Made by a program: the position numbers and the translations under genes. A DNA stretch of 37,346 nucleotides. It comes from Bacteroidaceae bacterium. GTDB lineage: Bacteria; Bacteroidota; Bacteroidia; Bacteroidales; Bacteroidaceae. The DNA lies in NCBI GenBank assembly GCA_017379075.1, contig JAFNXL010000030.1, positions 1-37,346 of the forward strand, in the 5' to 3' direction. Of the stretch, positions 1-7,581 are shown in pieces; position 1 is the first letter of the stretch, and each line of letters opens with the position of its first letter. The notes under the pieces are model-generated. The model ran no database searches and was not told the origin of the DNA. It saw only the letters and a program-made list of their open reading frames with translations.

Positions 1-719
1 GACTGCAATGCGATTCGGCCTTTTCCTAAGGGCGTTCCCGCCTTATAGCCTGGGTCGGGCGAAACACCACCTCCACCAATGGTCATGTTCGTATAGGTCA
101 ATACCGTATCGCCCTCTATGATATGATGCGCAAGACTGTCGCCATACACCACAAATTCAGCAGTCACCCATTGATCTCCATGATAGGTTTTGGAATTTGA
201 GGTGGCGCAATGCTCTTCGTATTTCTCATTTGCGATAAAGACTTCTGTGCCCGGAGTGCAAATGTTTCCAGTGGGACGTTCATCCACACCATTCCCGCCT
301 AAAAATTGGCCTTCAATGGATACTGGGAAATCTTGATCTAAATGCATTGTATTAGGGTCTGGGCAATGAAGCATTGCACCGCTGTTACGTACGGCCCATC
401 CTGGACCACCTTTTATCTGCTCACCAACAAAGCGGTATTGCAGACGCAATTTATAATAGGAGTATTCTTTATCTGTGTAAATATGGCCGAAACGATTATT
501 AAACTCATCATAACCGTCATATACTACTTTAAGCACCCCATCTTCAACGCGAAACGTATTCGCAAAGTTTTCACCACAAGGATACCCTGTAACTTTTACT
601 GTCCAACCTGTCAGATCCTTTCCATTGAAAATGGATTCCCATTGAGGTTCAGGCTGGTTTTGCTTACATGAAGACAATGTGCAGACTCCCAATGTAAGTG
701 CAATAATCGTTTTTTTCAT
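1..719 (-). CDS. 3-keto-disaccharide hydrolase (DUF1080) family lipoprotein, partial at left edge
   Basis: This reading frame begins at an ATG at 719 and is still open at base 1, so the C-terminus is missing. The first 18 residues (MKKTIIALTLGVCTLSSC) are a lipoprotein signal with a lipobox ending in Cys18, which suggests a lipid-anchored protein exported from the cytoplasm. The mature part opens with FNGKDLTGW and contains VSIEGQFLGG, a CTPGT segment and GKGRIALQS near the break. These are typical of the DUF1080 beta-sandwich family, several members of which hydrolyse or bind 3-keto-glycosides. Family members usually end some 15-25 residues after the IALQ motif, so little is probably missing. 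It lies 66 bases downstream of a secreted esterase on the same strand and the two are probably co-transcribed. The family call is firm from motifs; the actual substrate is unknown. Confidence 0.8.
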   Translation of the reverse strand, partial: MKKTIIALTLGVCTLSSCKQNQPEPQWESIFNGKDLTGWTVKVTGYPCGENFANTFRVEDGVLKVVYDGYDEFNNRFGHIYTDKEYSYYKLRLQYRFVGEQIKGGPGWAVRNSGAMLHCPDPNTMHLDQDFPVSIEGQFLGGNGVDERPTGNICTPGTEVFIANEKYEEHCATSNSKTYHGDQWVTAEFVVYGDSLAHHIIEGDTVLTYTNMTIGGGGVSPDPGYKAGTPLGKGRIALQ

Positions 720-785
720 TTGCAAAAAAATTAAGTATGGAATAATATGTTGATGTCTCTTCAGATGAACTTTAGGGGGTGAAAC

Positions 786-1958
786 CTATTGATGAGATGG
801 CACGTCCACTACAAGCTGGGCAGGGAAGCAATACATGGGATCCCCTCTTTGTTCCATGGTTTCTGTCATAACCCGCTCCGAACGCGCAACCTTGCCTTTG
901 TAAAGAACCTTTCCGTCCTTCATTACCTTCACATTCTTGTCCAGATTGACGATGCTGTCGTTCAGATAAAGAGTGAGGCTGCTGTAATCGCAACGTTCAA
1001 TGTGAATAGTATTCTTTTTTACGCGGATTCTTACTTCCTTGCCACGCATAATTTCTTCCCTCGGGACAGAAATCCAATAGAAGCACTCGCAGAGCACTTC
1101 TTCCTGGCACCAAACGAGAGCCTGGGGATAAGGGTTGCGCACGAATTTCTCCATCCAGGACAGAGCTGCGGCATCTTCCCTGTCCATCCAATGACCTTTT
1201 CCCTCCAAGATGTGCGTTTGATGAATATATCCTTCTGGTGTTTTTTCTTGCAGAGCATCCATCTCTTCACCCCTTTTTGCACATTCCATATTTCGGTTAT
1301 AGGCAGAGTCATCAGCTCCACACCATATCATAAAGGGCAGATTGCGCAGGTTCTGCAGCCCTACATCGCCCGGATGTCCGGCCATCATAGACGCTGCCGC
1401 AAAATGGCCGGCAAGTCGGGGAGCCAAACGCCACACACCATCACCGCCGGCAGAATATCCCATCAAATATACCTTGTTGGGATTGACACCCTTGCAGACG
1501 ACCATCATCTGAATCAATTCTTCAAACATCTTGTCAATGGGCTCCTGAAACCACATGTTCCAGGCATTCCAGGGTGCTCGCGGTGCAACGTATATTCCTT
1601 CTGTGGGTTTATAGAGGCGCTTCTGATTGTTCCATTGTCCGTCATTGAACTTATGTGTGGTTCCTCCACCGCCGTGCATGGAGATCCAAAGACTCCGCTC
1701 GCCAAAAGGTGCATTGCCATAGGAGGCATACCAAAACGGCAAGGAATCCTTACCGTTGTAAATGGTTGGGGGCGTTCCTTCCTTTGCTTCCAGTATCTTA
1801 CGGAATTGAGTTTCTTTTGCCTTTTTCCATGCATTAATTACTTCAACTCGTTTTTCCTCTGCATCTTCCTTTGACAATTTTTCTTGTGCCGTAGCGGGTA
1901 GCATCATCATAAACAGCAGGGTTAGCGCGGCCTGCATCTTGATTCTTATTGTGTGCAT
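786..1958 (-). CDS. secreted alpha/beta hydrolase, esterase/PHB-depolymerase-like
   Basis: A secreted serine hydrolase of the alpha/beta fold. The preferred start at 1958 gives MHTIRIKMQAALTLL, a hydrophobic stretch and cleavage near ATAQ; an in-frame ATG at 1970 adds four residues and one at 1937 also leaves a usable signal. Visible catalytic features (numbering from 1958) are an oxyanion HGGGG at about 95-99, the nucleophile elbow GYSAGG with Ser169, an acid in WCGADD (Asp216 or Asp217) and His256 in GKGHW. The arrangement resembles poly(3-hydroxybutyrate) depolymerase-like and carbohydrate esterase proteins. Roughly 100 residues follow the catalytic His and may form an accessory domain. 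The next gene downstream is a DUF1080 lipoprotein and a GH16 glucanase is transcribed divergently, which suggests glycan or ester breakdown. The substrate is not evident. Confidence 0.78.
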   Translation of the reverse strand: MHTIRIKMQAALTLLFMMMLPATAQEKLSKEDAEEKRVEVINAWKKAKETQFRKILEAKEGTPPTIYNGKDSLPFWYASYGNAPFGERSLWISMHGGGGTTHKFNDGQWNNQKRLYKPTEGIYVAPRAPWNAWNMWFQEPIDKMFEELIQMMVVCKGVNPNKVYLMGYSAGGDGVWRLAPRLAGHFAAASMMAGHPGDVGLQNLRNLPFMIWCGADDSAYNRNMECAKRGEEMDALQEKTPEGYIHQTHILEGKGHWMDREDAAALSWMEKFVRNPYPQALVWCQEEVLCECFYWISVPREEIMRGKEVRIRVKKNTIHIERCDYSSLTLYLNDSIVNLDKNVKVMKDGKVLYKGKVARSERVMTETMEQRGDPMYCFPAQLVVDVPSHQ

Positions 1959-1988
1959 ATTTCTTGACATTGTTTATTGAGTACAAGG

Positions 1989-1996
1989 CAAAATTA
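1989..1996 (-). promoter_or_regulatory. candidate -7 box for the esterase gene
   Basis: On the minus strand this reads TAATTTTG, an exact match to the Bacteroidetes -7 consensus TAnnTTTG. No good TTTG is seen 19-21 bases upstream, so only half of the promoter is supported. It would place transcription start near 1983, a short distance before the possible start codons at 1970 and 1958, and favours the shorter protein starts. Confidence 0.4.
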
Positions 1997-2070
1997 CAAA
2001 AAACAATCGAGAAAAATTATCGTATTTGGATTTTATTACAAGAAAAGGGCGCAATCTCATTTTAAATGGC

Positions 2071-2078
2071 TAACTTTG
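2071..2078 (+). promoter_or_regulatory. candidate -7 box for the GH16 gene
   Basis: TAACTTTG matches TAnnTTTG exactly. No TTTG lies at the expected distance upstream. If it is used, transcription starts near 2083-2085, which is after the ATG at 2080, so translation would have to begin at the in-frame GTG at 2101. The same octamer is the -7 box of the much better promoter near 36942. Confidence 0.4.
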
Positions 2079-2079
2079 C

Positions 2080-2919
2080 ATGAGATTGGAACATTTGTTA
2101 GTGAAAAAACATCTTGTCATCATCAGCACATTTCTCATTGTCGCATTTGCTTTCTGTCTATTCATCAAGGCGAATGCCGGATGGTCTGTCCCATTGGGAG
2201 AACAGTCGGATGGTTATGAACTTATTTTTGAAGACCATTTCAACGGCAACCAGTTAGACACTGCCCGTTGGAGCATCCCCCCTCGTGGAAACAGCACCTG
2301 GTCACGCTGGATTTCAAAGGACAGAAGGGTTGTAGAGATAAAGAAAGGCAAACTGACGTGCCGTGCCATACCTAACAAAGACCGTTCCCAGGACAGCGCC
2401 ACCATGCTGACGGGTGCCATCTGGACCAAAGACAAGTTTACCTTTAAATACGGTCGAGTGGAAGTGCGCATGCGGACCAACCTTCAGCCTGGCAATTTCC
2501 CAGCGGCATGGATGGGGCGCCAATGGGGTAAGGGCAACGTCCCACCCTACGGCGAAATCGACATTGTGGAAATGGTGGGCAATGACCGCAAGGCACGCCA
2601 TGCCTTTCACACAGAACATACAGCCAAAACGTCCAAGCACGGAATAAAGAATTCGTTCATGGAACAGGTTGAGGTAAACAAATGGCACATCTATGCCATT
2701 GAATGGACGCCTGAGTATATCCATTGGTCTGTAGACGGAAAGATTACAGGCCGCCACCATAAGCCAAAGACTGGCAATGTCCAAAACGAATGGACCTTTG
2801 ACGTCCCCTTCTACCTGTTGCTCAACCAAAGCATCATGCACGGAGTGTATGGAATAAAGGCCGACTTGGATAAAACCTATGAAACCCAATTCGATTGGAT
2901 AAAAGTGTATCAAAAATAA
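2080..2919 (+). CDS. glycoside hydrolase family 16 endo-beta-glucanase (laminarinase-like)
   Basis: A GH16-family retaining beta-glucanase, expected to cut beta-1,3 or beta-1,3/1,4 linked glucans or a related galactan outside the cytoplasm. The N-terminus has one long hydrophobic segment (about residues 11-30) ending in ANAG, which acts as signal peptide or anchor. The jelly-roll domain starts at YELIFEDHF, includes YGRVEVRMR, and carries the catalytic signature GEIDIVE with Glu159 as nucleophile, Asp161 as helper and Glu164 as acid/base. At 279 residues it is a single-domain enzyme without a binding module. The start is uncertain: the ATG at 2080 overlaps the expected promoter, and the in-frame GTG at 2101 gives a shorter and more typical signal peptide beginning KKHLVI. 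The stop is 17 bases before the preferred start of the next membrane protein, so it may lead the operon of the following trio. Confidence 0.88.
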   Translation: MRLEHLLVKKHLVIISTFLIVAFAFCLFIKANAGWSVPLGEQSDGYELIFEDHFNGNQLDTARWSIPPRGNSTWSRWISKDRRVVEIKKGKLTCRAIPNKDRSQDSATMLTGAIWTKDKFTFKYGRVEVRMRTNLQPGNFPAAWMGRQWGKGNVPPYGEIDIVEMVGNDRKARHAFHTEHTAKTSKHGIKNSFMEQVEVNKWHIYAIEWTPEYIHWSVDGKITGRHHKPKTGNVQNEWTFDVPFYLLLNQSIMHGVYGIKADLDKTYETQFDWIKVYQK

Positions 2920-2936
2920 TTTTCTATTTTAGCATC

Positions 2937-4568
2937 ATGTTGTATTCTAATCATAATTTTCTACGTTATTTTCAAAAGCACGCATACACTATTTTACTAG
3001 CGGTATTTGTCCTATGGGTTGGGATAGGTGTATTTCCTTTAAATTGCTATGAAACAGATAGCATGGAAATTATTATGGGATGCGATATTCTTTACCACCA
3101 AGGATGGTCTTTACCACCAGCCCTTTGCTATGAGTACAGGATGCAGCCGTTGATGGTTAATGCCATCGTTGCCTTTAAATATATATTCTCATTTTTAACA
3201 AGCGAGCAAATATATTGTATTTTTACGGCTATAGCAAGTTTTATTTTCTTAATTGGCTCTATCGAGTTTGTCCGAGAAATTACTAATCACAAAAGAATAA
3301 ATATTCTGATTGCAGCAATGTTACTTCCTGAAATGTATGCTATTGCAATGTATCCTAATTCAGCTATACCCGCTGCAGCTTGTTTTATATGGGCATTAAA
3401 GTTCATCATTTATCGGAAACATTGGCCTGCTATTCTGTTAATGTGTATCGCTCCATTATTTCGCGTTGATGTAGTGATTGTCTATCCAGTTATTCTACCA
3501 TTATTTATATATTATGGACATTCCGCCAAGAAAAGCGTTTTATTATCTGGGGGGTATGGTTTGATTGTAACTACTGCATCGTTATTCTTATTTGAAATAT
3601 TTAAGGCCGACGTGCTTTCCTCCTTTACTGGATATAATACATGGAATGGTAGAATTACCACATTGCAAGTCCTTGTCGCGATTTTTGGTTTTTATTCTTT
3701 AAGTTATTTAATTTTGATCCCATGTGGTATCTATGCAATTATAAGACATAAAAAGTGGGAAGAACTTTTTATGGTGTTAGTTCCAATCTTATTATTACAT
3801 TTTATTTATCGTTCAATGGGATGTGCTTCTAAACACTATCTTTATATAGCACCATTTGTGATGATAATAGGAGTAAGAGCCATGTCGTTGCTGTATTCTT
3901 ACTTTACAAGAAAAAACATTCTTATAAAATCAGGAGTAATCGTTTGTATTATTTTATTTTATACAGTATCAATCAGACTTTTCCCCACGTCAAAGCCCTG
4001 GTACGTGAATCATACATTATATAATGGTGGTATTGTCATTCCTATATACTCAACAAATACATCATCGACAAACACAAAGTTTGGTATTGGTGCAGGCCAG
4101 TTAGTTCCCACTCTTGACGAAAAAATGTTGGCTTCAGGTCATTTGTTTTATTCGTGGTTCATTCATTCTCTAAAAACTGAAAATCAAACAAACTATTTAA
4201 AGCAGAAATCTGCTCTTGACGCAATCCCATCATCAGAGATTATCACGATTTCATGGGGAGCCAGAGCGCCTTTAATCTCCATGTTTTTATCGCAACTGTA
4301 CAATATTAAAATAGACAAGCCCTTAATCAAACTCTCAAATAAGGGAAGGGAGTTGGACATTCAATTCTTTAACATTGAAGAGATACAAGATAAAGAAAGA
4401 GAATGTGCATTATCTGATTATCTGGAAAATCGTTTAAATGAATTGCAAACAGACAATCTATATATATTGGCAGCAAAACCTCGTGATGAATATTATTTAG
4501 AAAATCTTTCAAAGAAAGGGAAAATTTTTAAAGTCGCAGAAATGCTATATAAATACAACCACCAATAA
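2937..4568 (+). CDS. multi-pass membrane glycosyltransferase, GT-C/family 39-like
   Basis: About 543 residues from the ATG at 2937; an upstream in-frame ATG at 2895 would overlap the GH16 gene and break the hydrophobic N-terminus, so it is not preferred. The protein has about ten hydrophobic segments, and the first external loop carries an E-x-D pair (Glu39, Asp41 in CYETDSME). This is the usual location of the catalytic acidic motif in GT-C enzymes that use polyprenyl-phosphate sugars as donors. The last 130 or so residues are mostly hydrophilic. It is followed after two bases by a UbiA-family gene and then a HAD phosphatase, which could make a polyprenyl-phosphate-pentose donor for it. The region is clearly AT-rich (16 of 60 bases G+C in 3181-3240). 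GT-C is an inference from topology and motif; an uncharacterised membrane protein remains possible. Confidence 0.6.
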   Translation: MLYSNHNFLRYFQKHAYTILLAVFVLWVGIGVFPLNCYETDSMEIIMGCDILYHQGWSLPPALCYEYRMQPLMVNAIVAFKYIFSFLTSEQIYCIFTAIASFIFLIGSIEFVREITNHKRINILIAAMLLPEMYAIAMYPNSAIPAAACFIWALKFIIYRKHWPAILLMCIAPLFRVDVVIVYPVILPLFIYYGHSAKKSVLLSGGYGLIVTTASLFLFEIFKADVLSSFTGYNTWNGRITTLQVLVAIFGFYSLSYLILIPCGIYAIIRHKKWEELFMVLVPILLLHFIYRSMGCASKHYLYIAPFVMIIGVRAMSLLYSYFTRKNILIKSGVIVCIILFYTVSIRLFPTSKPWYVNHTLYNGGIVIPIYSTNTSSTNTKFGIGAGQLVPTLDEKMLASGHLFYSWFIHSLKTENQTNYLKQKSALDAIPSSEIITISWGARAPLISMFLSQLYNIKIDKPLIKLSNKGRELDIQFFNIEEIQDKERECALSDYLENRLNELQTDNLYILAAKPRDEYYLENLSKKGKIFKVAEMLYKYNHQ

Positions 4569-4570
4569 TA

Positions 4571-5470
4571 ATGAAGAACATGAAAGCAATATTAAAACTT
4601 CTTCGCCCACATCAATGGGCTAAGAATTCTTTTGTTTTTCTACCATTGTTTTTTAATGGCAAGTTTACAAATCTTGAGTTTTTATTTATTACAATAATCG
4701 TTTTTTTTGTATTCAGCTTTGCTGCTAGTGGTATCTATTGTTTCAACGATATTTTAGATGCCAAAAAAGACAAATTACACCCAATAAAAAGGCATCGTCC
4801 TATAGCAAGTGGTAACATTGGCAAATGCTCTGCTTTTTTTATTATGTTAATTTGTTTTATTATTTCTCTATTGACAATTTATTTTTTCTCATCGTATATT
4901 AAAACACATGTTTACAATTTATATTGGGTTATTGCCATATACATATTAATGAACATATTTTATTGCATTAAACTAAAAAAAATGATAATCGTTGATGTCT
5001 TTGTAATAGCGATTGGGTTTGTATTGAGGATTTTTGCTGGTGGATTGGCTACAGGAATACTACTTTCGCATTGGTTGGTGTTAATGACTTTCCTTTTAGC
5101 TCTTCTCCTTGCATTCGCAAAAAGAAGAGATGATGTTGTAATATACGAACAAACAGGACTCATTGTACGGAATAATATTAATGGATATAACCTTTCATTC
5201 ATGAATCAAGCTGTCAGTATTATTGCAAGTATAACGATGGTTTGCTATATCATGTACACAGTTTCGCCAGAAGTTGTCGAACGTTTTCAAACATCACATT
5301 TGTATATTACTTGTATTTTTGTTCTGGCGGGGATTATTCGTTATCTACAAATTACTATTGTGGATGCAAAAAGTGGAAGTCCAACAGAAGTCCTCATGCA
5401 TGACCGATTTTTGCAAGTATCAATATTAGGTTGGCTACTCGCATTCGTCTTAATTATTTATGTCCTATAA
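4571..5470 (+). CDS. UbiA-family prenyltransferase, decaprenyl-phosphate phosphoribosyltransferase-like
   Basis: A polytopic membrane enzyme of 299 residues (296 if the ATG at 4580 is used). N-terminal LLRPHQWAKN and the motif NDILDAKKD followed by HPIKRHRPIASG (about residues 59-81) closely follow enzymes that move 5-phosphoribose from PRPP to a polyprenyl phosphate, as in mycobacterial DPPR synthase. They differ from the quinone-pathway UbiA/MenA enzymes. The second conserved region is seen as FAKRRDD near residue 182. The product would be polyprenyl-phosphoryl-5-phosphoribose in the cytoplasmic membrane. The following HAD gene is a plausible phosphatase for it; in some bacteria HAD and UbiA domains are fused, while here they are separate. 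No DprE1/DprE2 epimerase gene is visible nearby, so the sugar may stay ribose or be epimerised by enzymes elsewhere. Base composition is low in G+C. Confidence 0.8.
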   Translation: MKNMKAILKLLRPHQWAKNSFVFLPLFFNGKFTNLEFLFITIIVFFVFSFAASGIYCFNDILDAKKDKLHPIKRHRPIASGNIGKCSAFFIMLICFIISLLTIYFFSSYIKTHVYNLYWVIAIYILMNIFYCIKLKKMIIVDVFVIAIGFVLRIFAGGLATGILLSHWLVLMTFLLALLLAFAKRRDDVVIYEQTGLIVRNNINGYNLSFMNQAVSIIASITMVCYIMYTVSPEVVERFQTSHLYITCIFVLAGIIRYLQITIVDAKSGSPTEVLMHDRFLQVSILGWLLAFVLIIYVL

Positions 5471-5534
5471 TCGTTTGACTCAAAATACGTTTGCAAAACA
5501 GCACCAATATATTGAATTTTTCTATAAGTATTGA

Positions 5535-6149
5535 ATGTCCAAATTTATTGACGCTAATATGAATAAACGGGCTATAGCAGTTTTTGATTTTGATGGGACT
5601 CTGACTAGTAAAGACACATTAGTCGAATTCATTAAATATGCATGCGGAACATGGAGATTTTACTTAGGTTTCACATGCTATTCACCCATTATAGTCTTAA
5701 TGTTTCTACATTTATATCCGAATTGGAAAGCAAAAGAAAAAATATTTGCTTTCTTTTTCAAAGGGTGGGAGTATCAAAAATTTAAAGATTATGGAGAAGT
5801 ATTCTCATTAAAAATTGAGAATATGAAAAAAGAAAATACCATGAACAAATTATATACACACATGGAAAAATCAGATACAATATATGTGATTACTGCAAGC
5901 ATTCTCGAATGGGTCTTGCCGTGGTGCAAAAAAAATGGAATCAACAACGTCTTAGCGACAAGAATAGAGATTGATGAAAGAGGAATCATCACTGGCCGTT
6001 TTTCATCAAAAAATTGTTATGGCCAGGAAAAAGTAAATCGTCTATTACAAGTTGAACCCCACAGGCACACATATACTCTTTATGCGTATGGTGACAGTAG
6101 AGGGGATAAAGAGATGATAGAATTTTCTGACTTTGGGATATATTGTTAA
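5535..6149 (+). CDS. HAD superfamily IB phosphatase (phosphoserine phosphatase-like fold)
   Basis: A HAD-superfamily phosphohydrolase of 204 residues, or 196 if the second ATG at 5559 (MNKRAIAVFDFDG) is used, which is a tighter match to family N-termini. Motif I is FDFDGT with nucleophile Asp18 and Asp20, motif II is the Thr in VITAS (Thr120), motif III is Lys166 in GQEK, and motif IV is GDSRGD with Asp187 and Asp191. The insertion between motifs I and II contains a hydrophobic patch, consistent with a membrane-associated substrate. The position directly after the phosphoribosyl-prenyl transferase suggests removal of the 5-phosphate from polyprenyl-phosphoryl-phosphoribose; that is an inference from context and from known HAD-UbiA fusions. 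The protein stops soon after motif IV at GIYC, but close relatives end at a similar place, so I see no clear truncation. Confidence 0.8.
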   Translation: MSKFIDANMNKRAIAVFDFDGTLTSKDTLVEFIKYACGTWRFYLGFTCYSPIIVLMFLHLYPNWKAKEKIFAFFFKGWEYQKFKDYGEVFSLKIENMKKENTMNKLYTHMEKSDTIYVITASILEWVLPWCKKNGINNVLATRIEIDERGIITGRFSSKNCYGQEKVNRLLQVEPHRHTYTLYAYGDSRGDKEMIEFSDFGIYC

Positions 6150-6185
6150 AGAGTATGGTTTAAATTTGTATTGAACTTTCATTTT

Positions 6186-6405
6186 GATACAAGTAAAATT
6201 GTTTTTTTAGCTAACTGAAAAAGTTTTTTGTCAACGATAAAACGTTTGTTCCAACCGTTGGAACGTACGTTTCATCAGTTGGAACGTGTGTTTCATCGGT
6301 TGGAATGTACGTTTCATCGGTTGGAACATAAATTCCACCACAGAGAAAAAACTTTTATAGTACTGTCGCACAACAATTTAAGCACAATGTTTCCAATATG
6401 TTGCA
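6186..6405 (+). repeat. structured repeat element, copy 1: 58-base leader, four 21-base palindromic units, collinear tail
   Basis: A noncoding element that recurs at 36438-36657. The leader (6186-6243) differs from the other copy only by a one-base shift in a T-run/AGCT stretch and the last base. Four contiguous 21-base units follow at 6244-6264, 6265-6285, 6286-6306 and 6307-6327. Unit 1 has a perfect hairpin core TTCCAAC-C-GTTGGAA; units 2-4 have TTTCATC in place of the left arm and still pair with the right arm through one T-G wobble, with one T-T mismatch. The tail shares positions such as ACTGTC and ACAACA with copy 2 without gaps for about 65 bases. Leader TGAAAAAGTTTTTTGTC and tail GAGAAAAAACTTTTATAG are imperfect inverted repeats that could bring the ends together. 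It starts 36 bases after the HAD gene stop. Confidence 0.85.
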
Positions 6406-6458
6406 ATACTGGCAATAAAAATGGCTTTTACAACACAGAATATCATGCAATAAACAAA

Positions 6459-6496
6459 GATAGTGGAAAACCGAAGTGTATCAGTTTTCCACTATC
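6459..6496 (-). terminator. hairpin terminator after the exopolysaccharide operon
   Basis: GATAGTGGAAAAC (6459-6471) pairs perfectly with GTTTTCCACTATC (6484-6496) around a 12-base loop, with one further A-T pair outside. Read on the minus strand the hairpin is followed by the T-rich stretch TCTTTGTTTATTG. It lies 32 bases past the stop of the last exopolysaccharide gene. It could also serve the plus-strand trio, since transcription converges here. Confidence 0.7.
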
Positions 6497-6528
6497 TCGG
6501 ATGATTTATCATTCGTAATCTGATAAGC

Positions 6529-7572
6529 TCAATTCAAGCGTTCCAACAATATCGGCAATAGGTTTTGCGGTAGAAATTCTTTCGCCCTATTAAGGCAGTT
6601 TGTGCGCAATGAGAGCATCTTATCTGGATGCTGTGCAAAATCCACAAGCATTTCACATAAGGCGTCCGCTTCGCCTATGGCGTATCCATAACCCGTTTCA
6701 CCTTCGGAAACCACATCGGCAAAGCTTTCCCATCTGGAACTGATTACCGACACTCCCGAAGCGTATGCATCTATGAGGGTTCCGGGCACACCTTCAGTAT
6801 AGAAATGGGTGGGGAATAACAAGGCAAAACATCCCTGTAACACTTCAGTACTTTTATCGTAGGGTACCACACCTCCATATTTCGCACAATCCGGCAAATT
6901 GGACAGTAATCTATCAAACCATTCTTCCTCTCCTCGTTCTACGGGGCCATAAATGGTAAGATTGTAAGCAGTTCTTCCTAATTTCTCATTGGCACGGGAA
7001 ACCGCCCATACTGCCTCATCTATGCCTTTACGTTCCATCACCCTTGAAAATGTGCATACTTGTAGAGGGTTATTAGGATTAAAAACTGGCAATTCTTGTG
7101 GTTGCAGTATCTTTAAGTTCTTGAAATTAGGCATTAGAACTGTTTGGGAATATCCACGTTCTTTCAATGCCTGACCTAATACGGTCGTTTCCACATAAAT
7201 ATAGGTAACAACCTTGGCATACATTTTTTCTAATGAAGGTCTTTCTGCTAAAAAATTGGCAAGCCATCCGCCTATGACCAAATGATGTGTTTTGAAAGAA
7301 AATATGAGACGCAAGATGGCCAATATAGGGATGATAACACGCAAACCTTTGTGGGCAGGGAAGATAAGAATGTTGTCGCATTTGATGGCAGCCCATAAAA
7401 GTTTGGGAACCAGCATCAGCATACAACGGATTCCTGCCGTATCCACATACATCAGGTTTTCCTCGCCAACAGCACCAGCAAGTGCCTGGGATGTAATTTT
7501 TGTCTTTATGGTCTGACCGTTAAGCTTATCTTTACCAAAAGCAAAATGGCCACATACGCAAATTGGTTTCAT
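6529..7572 (-). CDS. glycosyltransferase family 4-like, exopolysaccharide
   Basis: A cytoplasmic GT-B fold glycosyltransferase of 347 residues, last gene of the exopolysaccharide operon. The C-terminal half has the donor-binding pattern of group 1 transferases: VCTFSRVMERKGID followed by the sugar-nucleotide site EGVPGTLIDAYASG, where the Glu of EG contacts the nucleotide sugar in relatives. The N-terminal acceptor domain is poorly conserved, as usual, but has the Rossmann-like start and a glycine-containing loop near GKDKLNGQT. The gene begins 9 bases after the WbsX-like gene. It presumably adds one sugar to the lipid-linked repeat unit; donor and linkage cannot be read from sequence. Confidence 0.85.
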   Translation of the reverse strand: MKPICVCGHFAFGKDKLNGQTIKTKITSQALAGAVGEENLMYVDTAGIRCMLMLVPKLLWAAIKCDNILIFPAHKGLRVIIPILAILRLIFSFKTHHLVIGGWLANFLAERPSLEKMYAKVVTYIYVETTVLGQALKERGYSQTVLMPNFKNLKILQPQELPVFNPNNPLQVCTFSRVMERKGIDEAVWAVSRANEKLGRTAYNLTIYGPVERGEEEWFDRLLSNLPDCAKYGGVVPYDKSTEVLQGCFALLFPTHFYTEGVPGTLIDAYASGVSVISSRWESFADVVSEGETGYGYAIGEADALCEMLVDFAQHPDKMLSLRTNCLNRAKEFLPQNLLPILLERLN

Positions 7573-7581
7573 GTTCTTCGG

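Noticed and set aside
789-1874. 361-residue open frame opposite the esterase gene
   Set aside because: The sense frame has a signal peptide and a full catalytic triad; the opposite frame shows no family motif.
6244-6327. CRISPR array
   Set aside because: The 21-base units are contiguous with no unique spacers, and no cas genes are present.
6186-6405. Type III toxin-antitoxin RNA repeat
   Set aside because: Such antitoxin arrays have repeats of around 36 bases and precede a ToxN-like gene; none lies beside either copy.
6228-6518. 96-residue coding sequence over repeat copy 1
   Set aside because: It starts with TTG, consists of translated 21-base units followed by sequence from the hairpin terminator region, and the arm changes favour base pairing over residue conservation.
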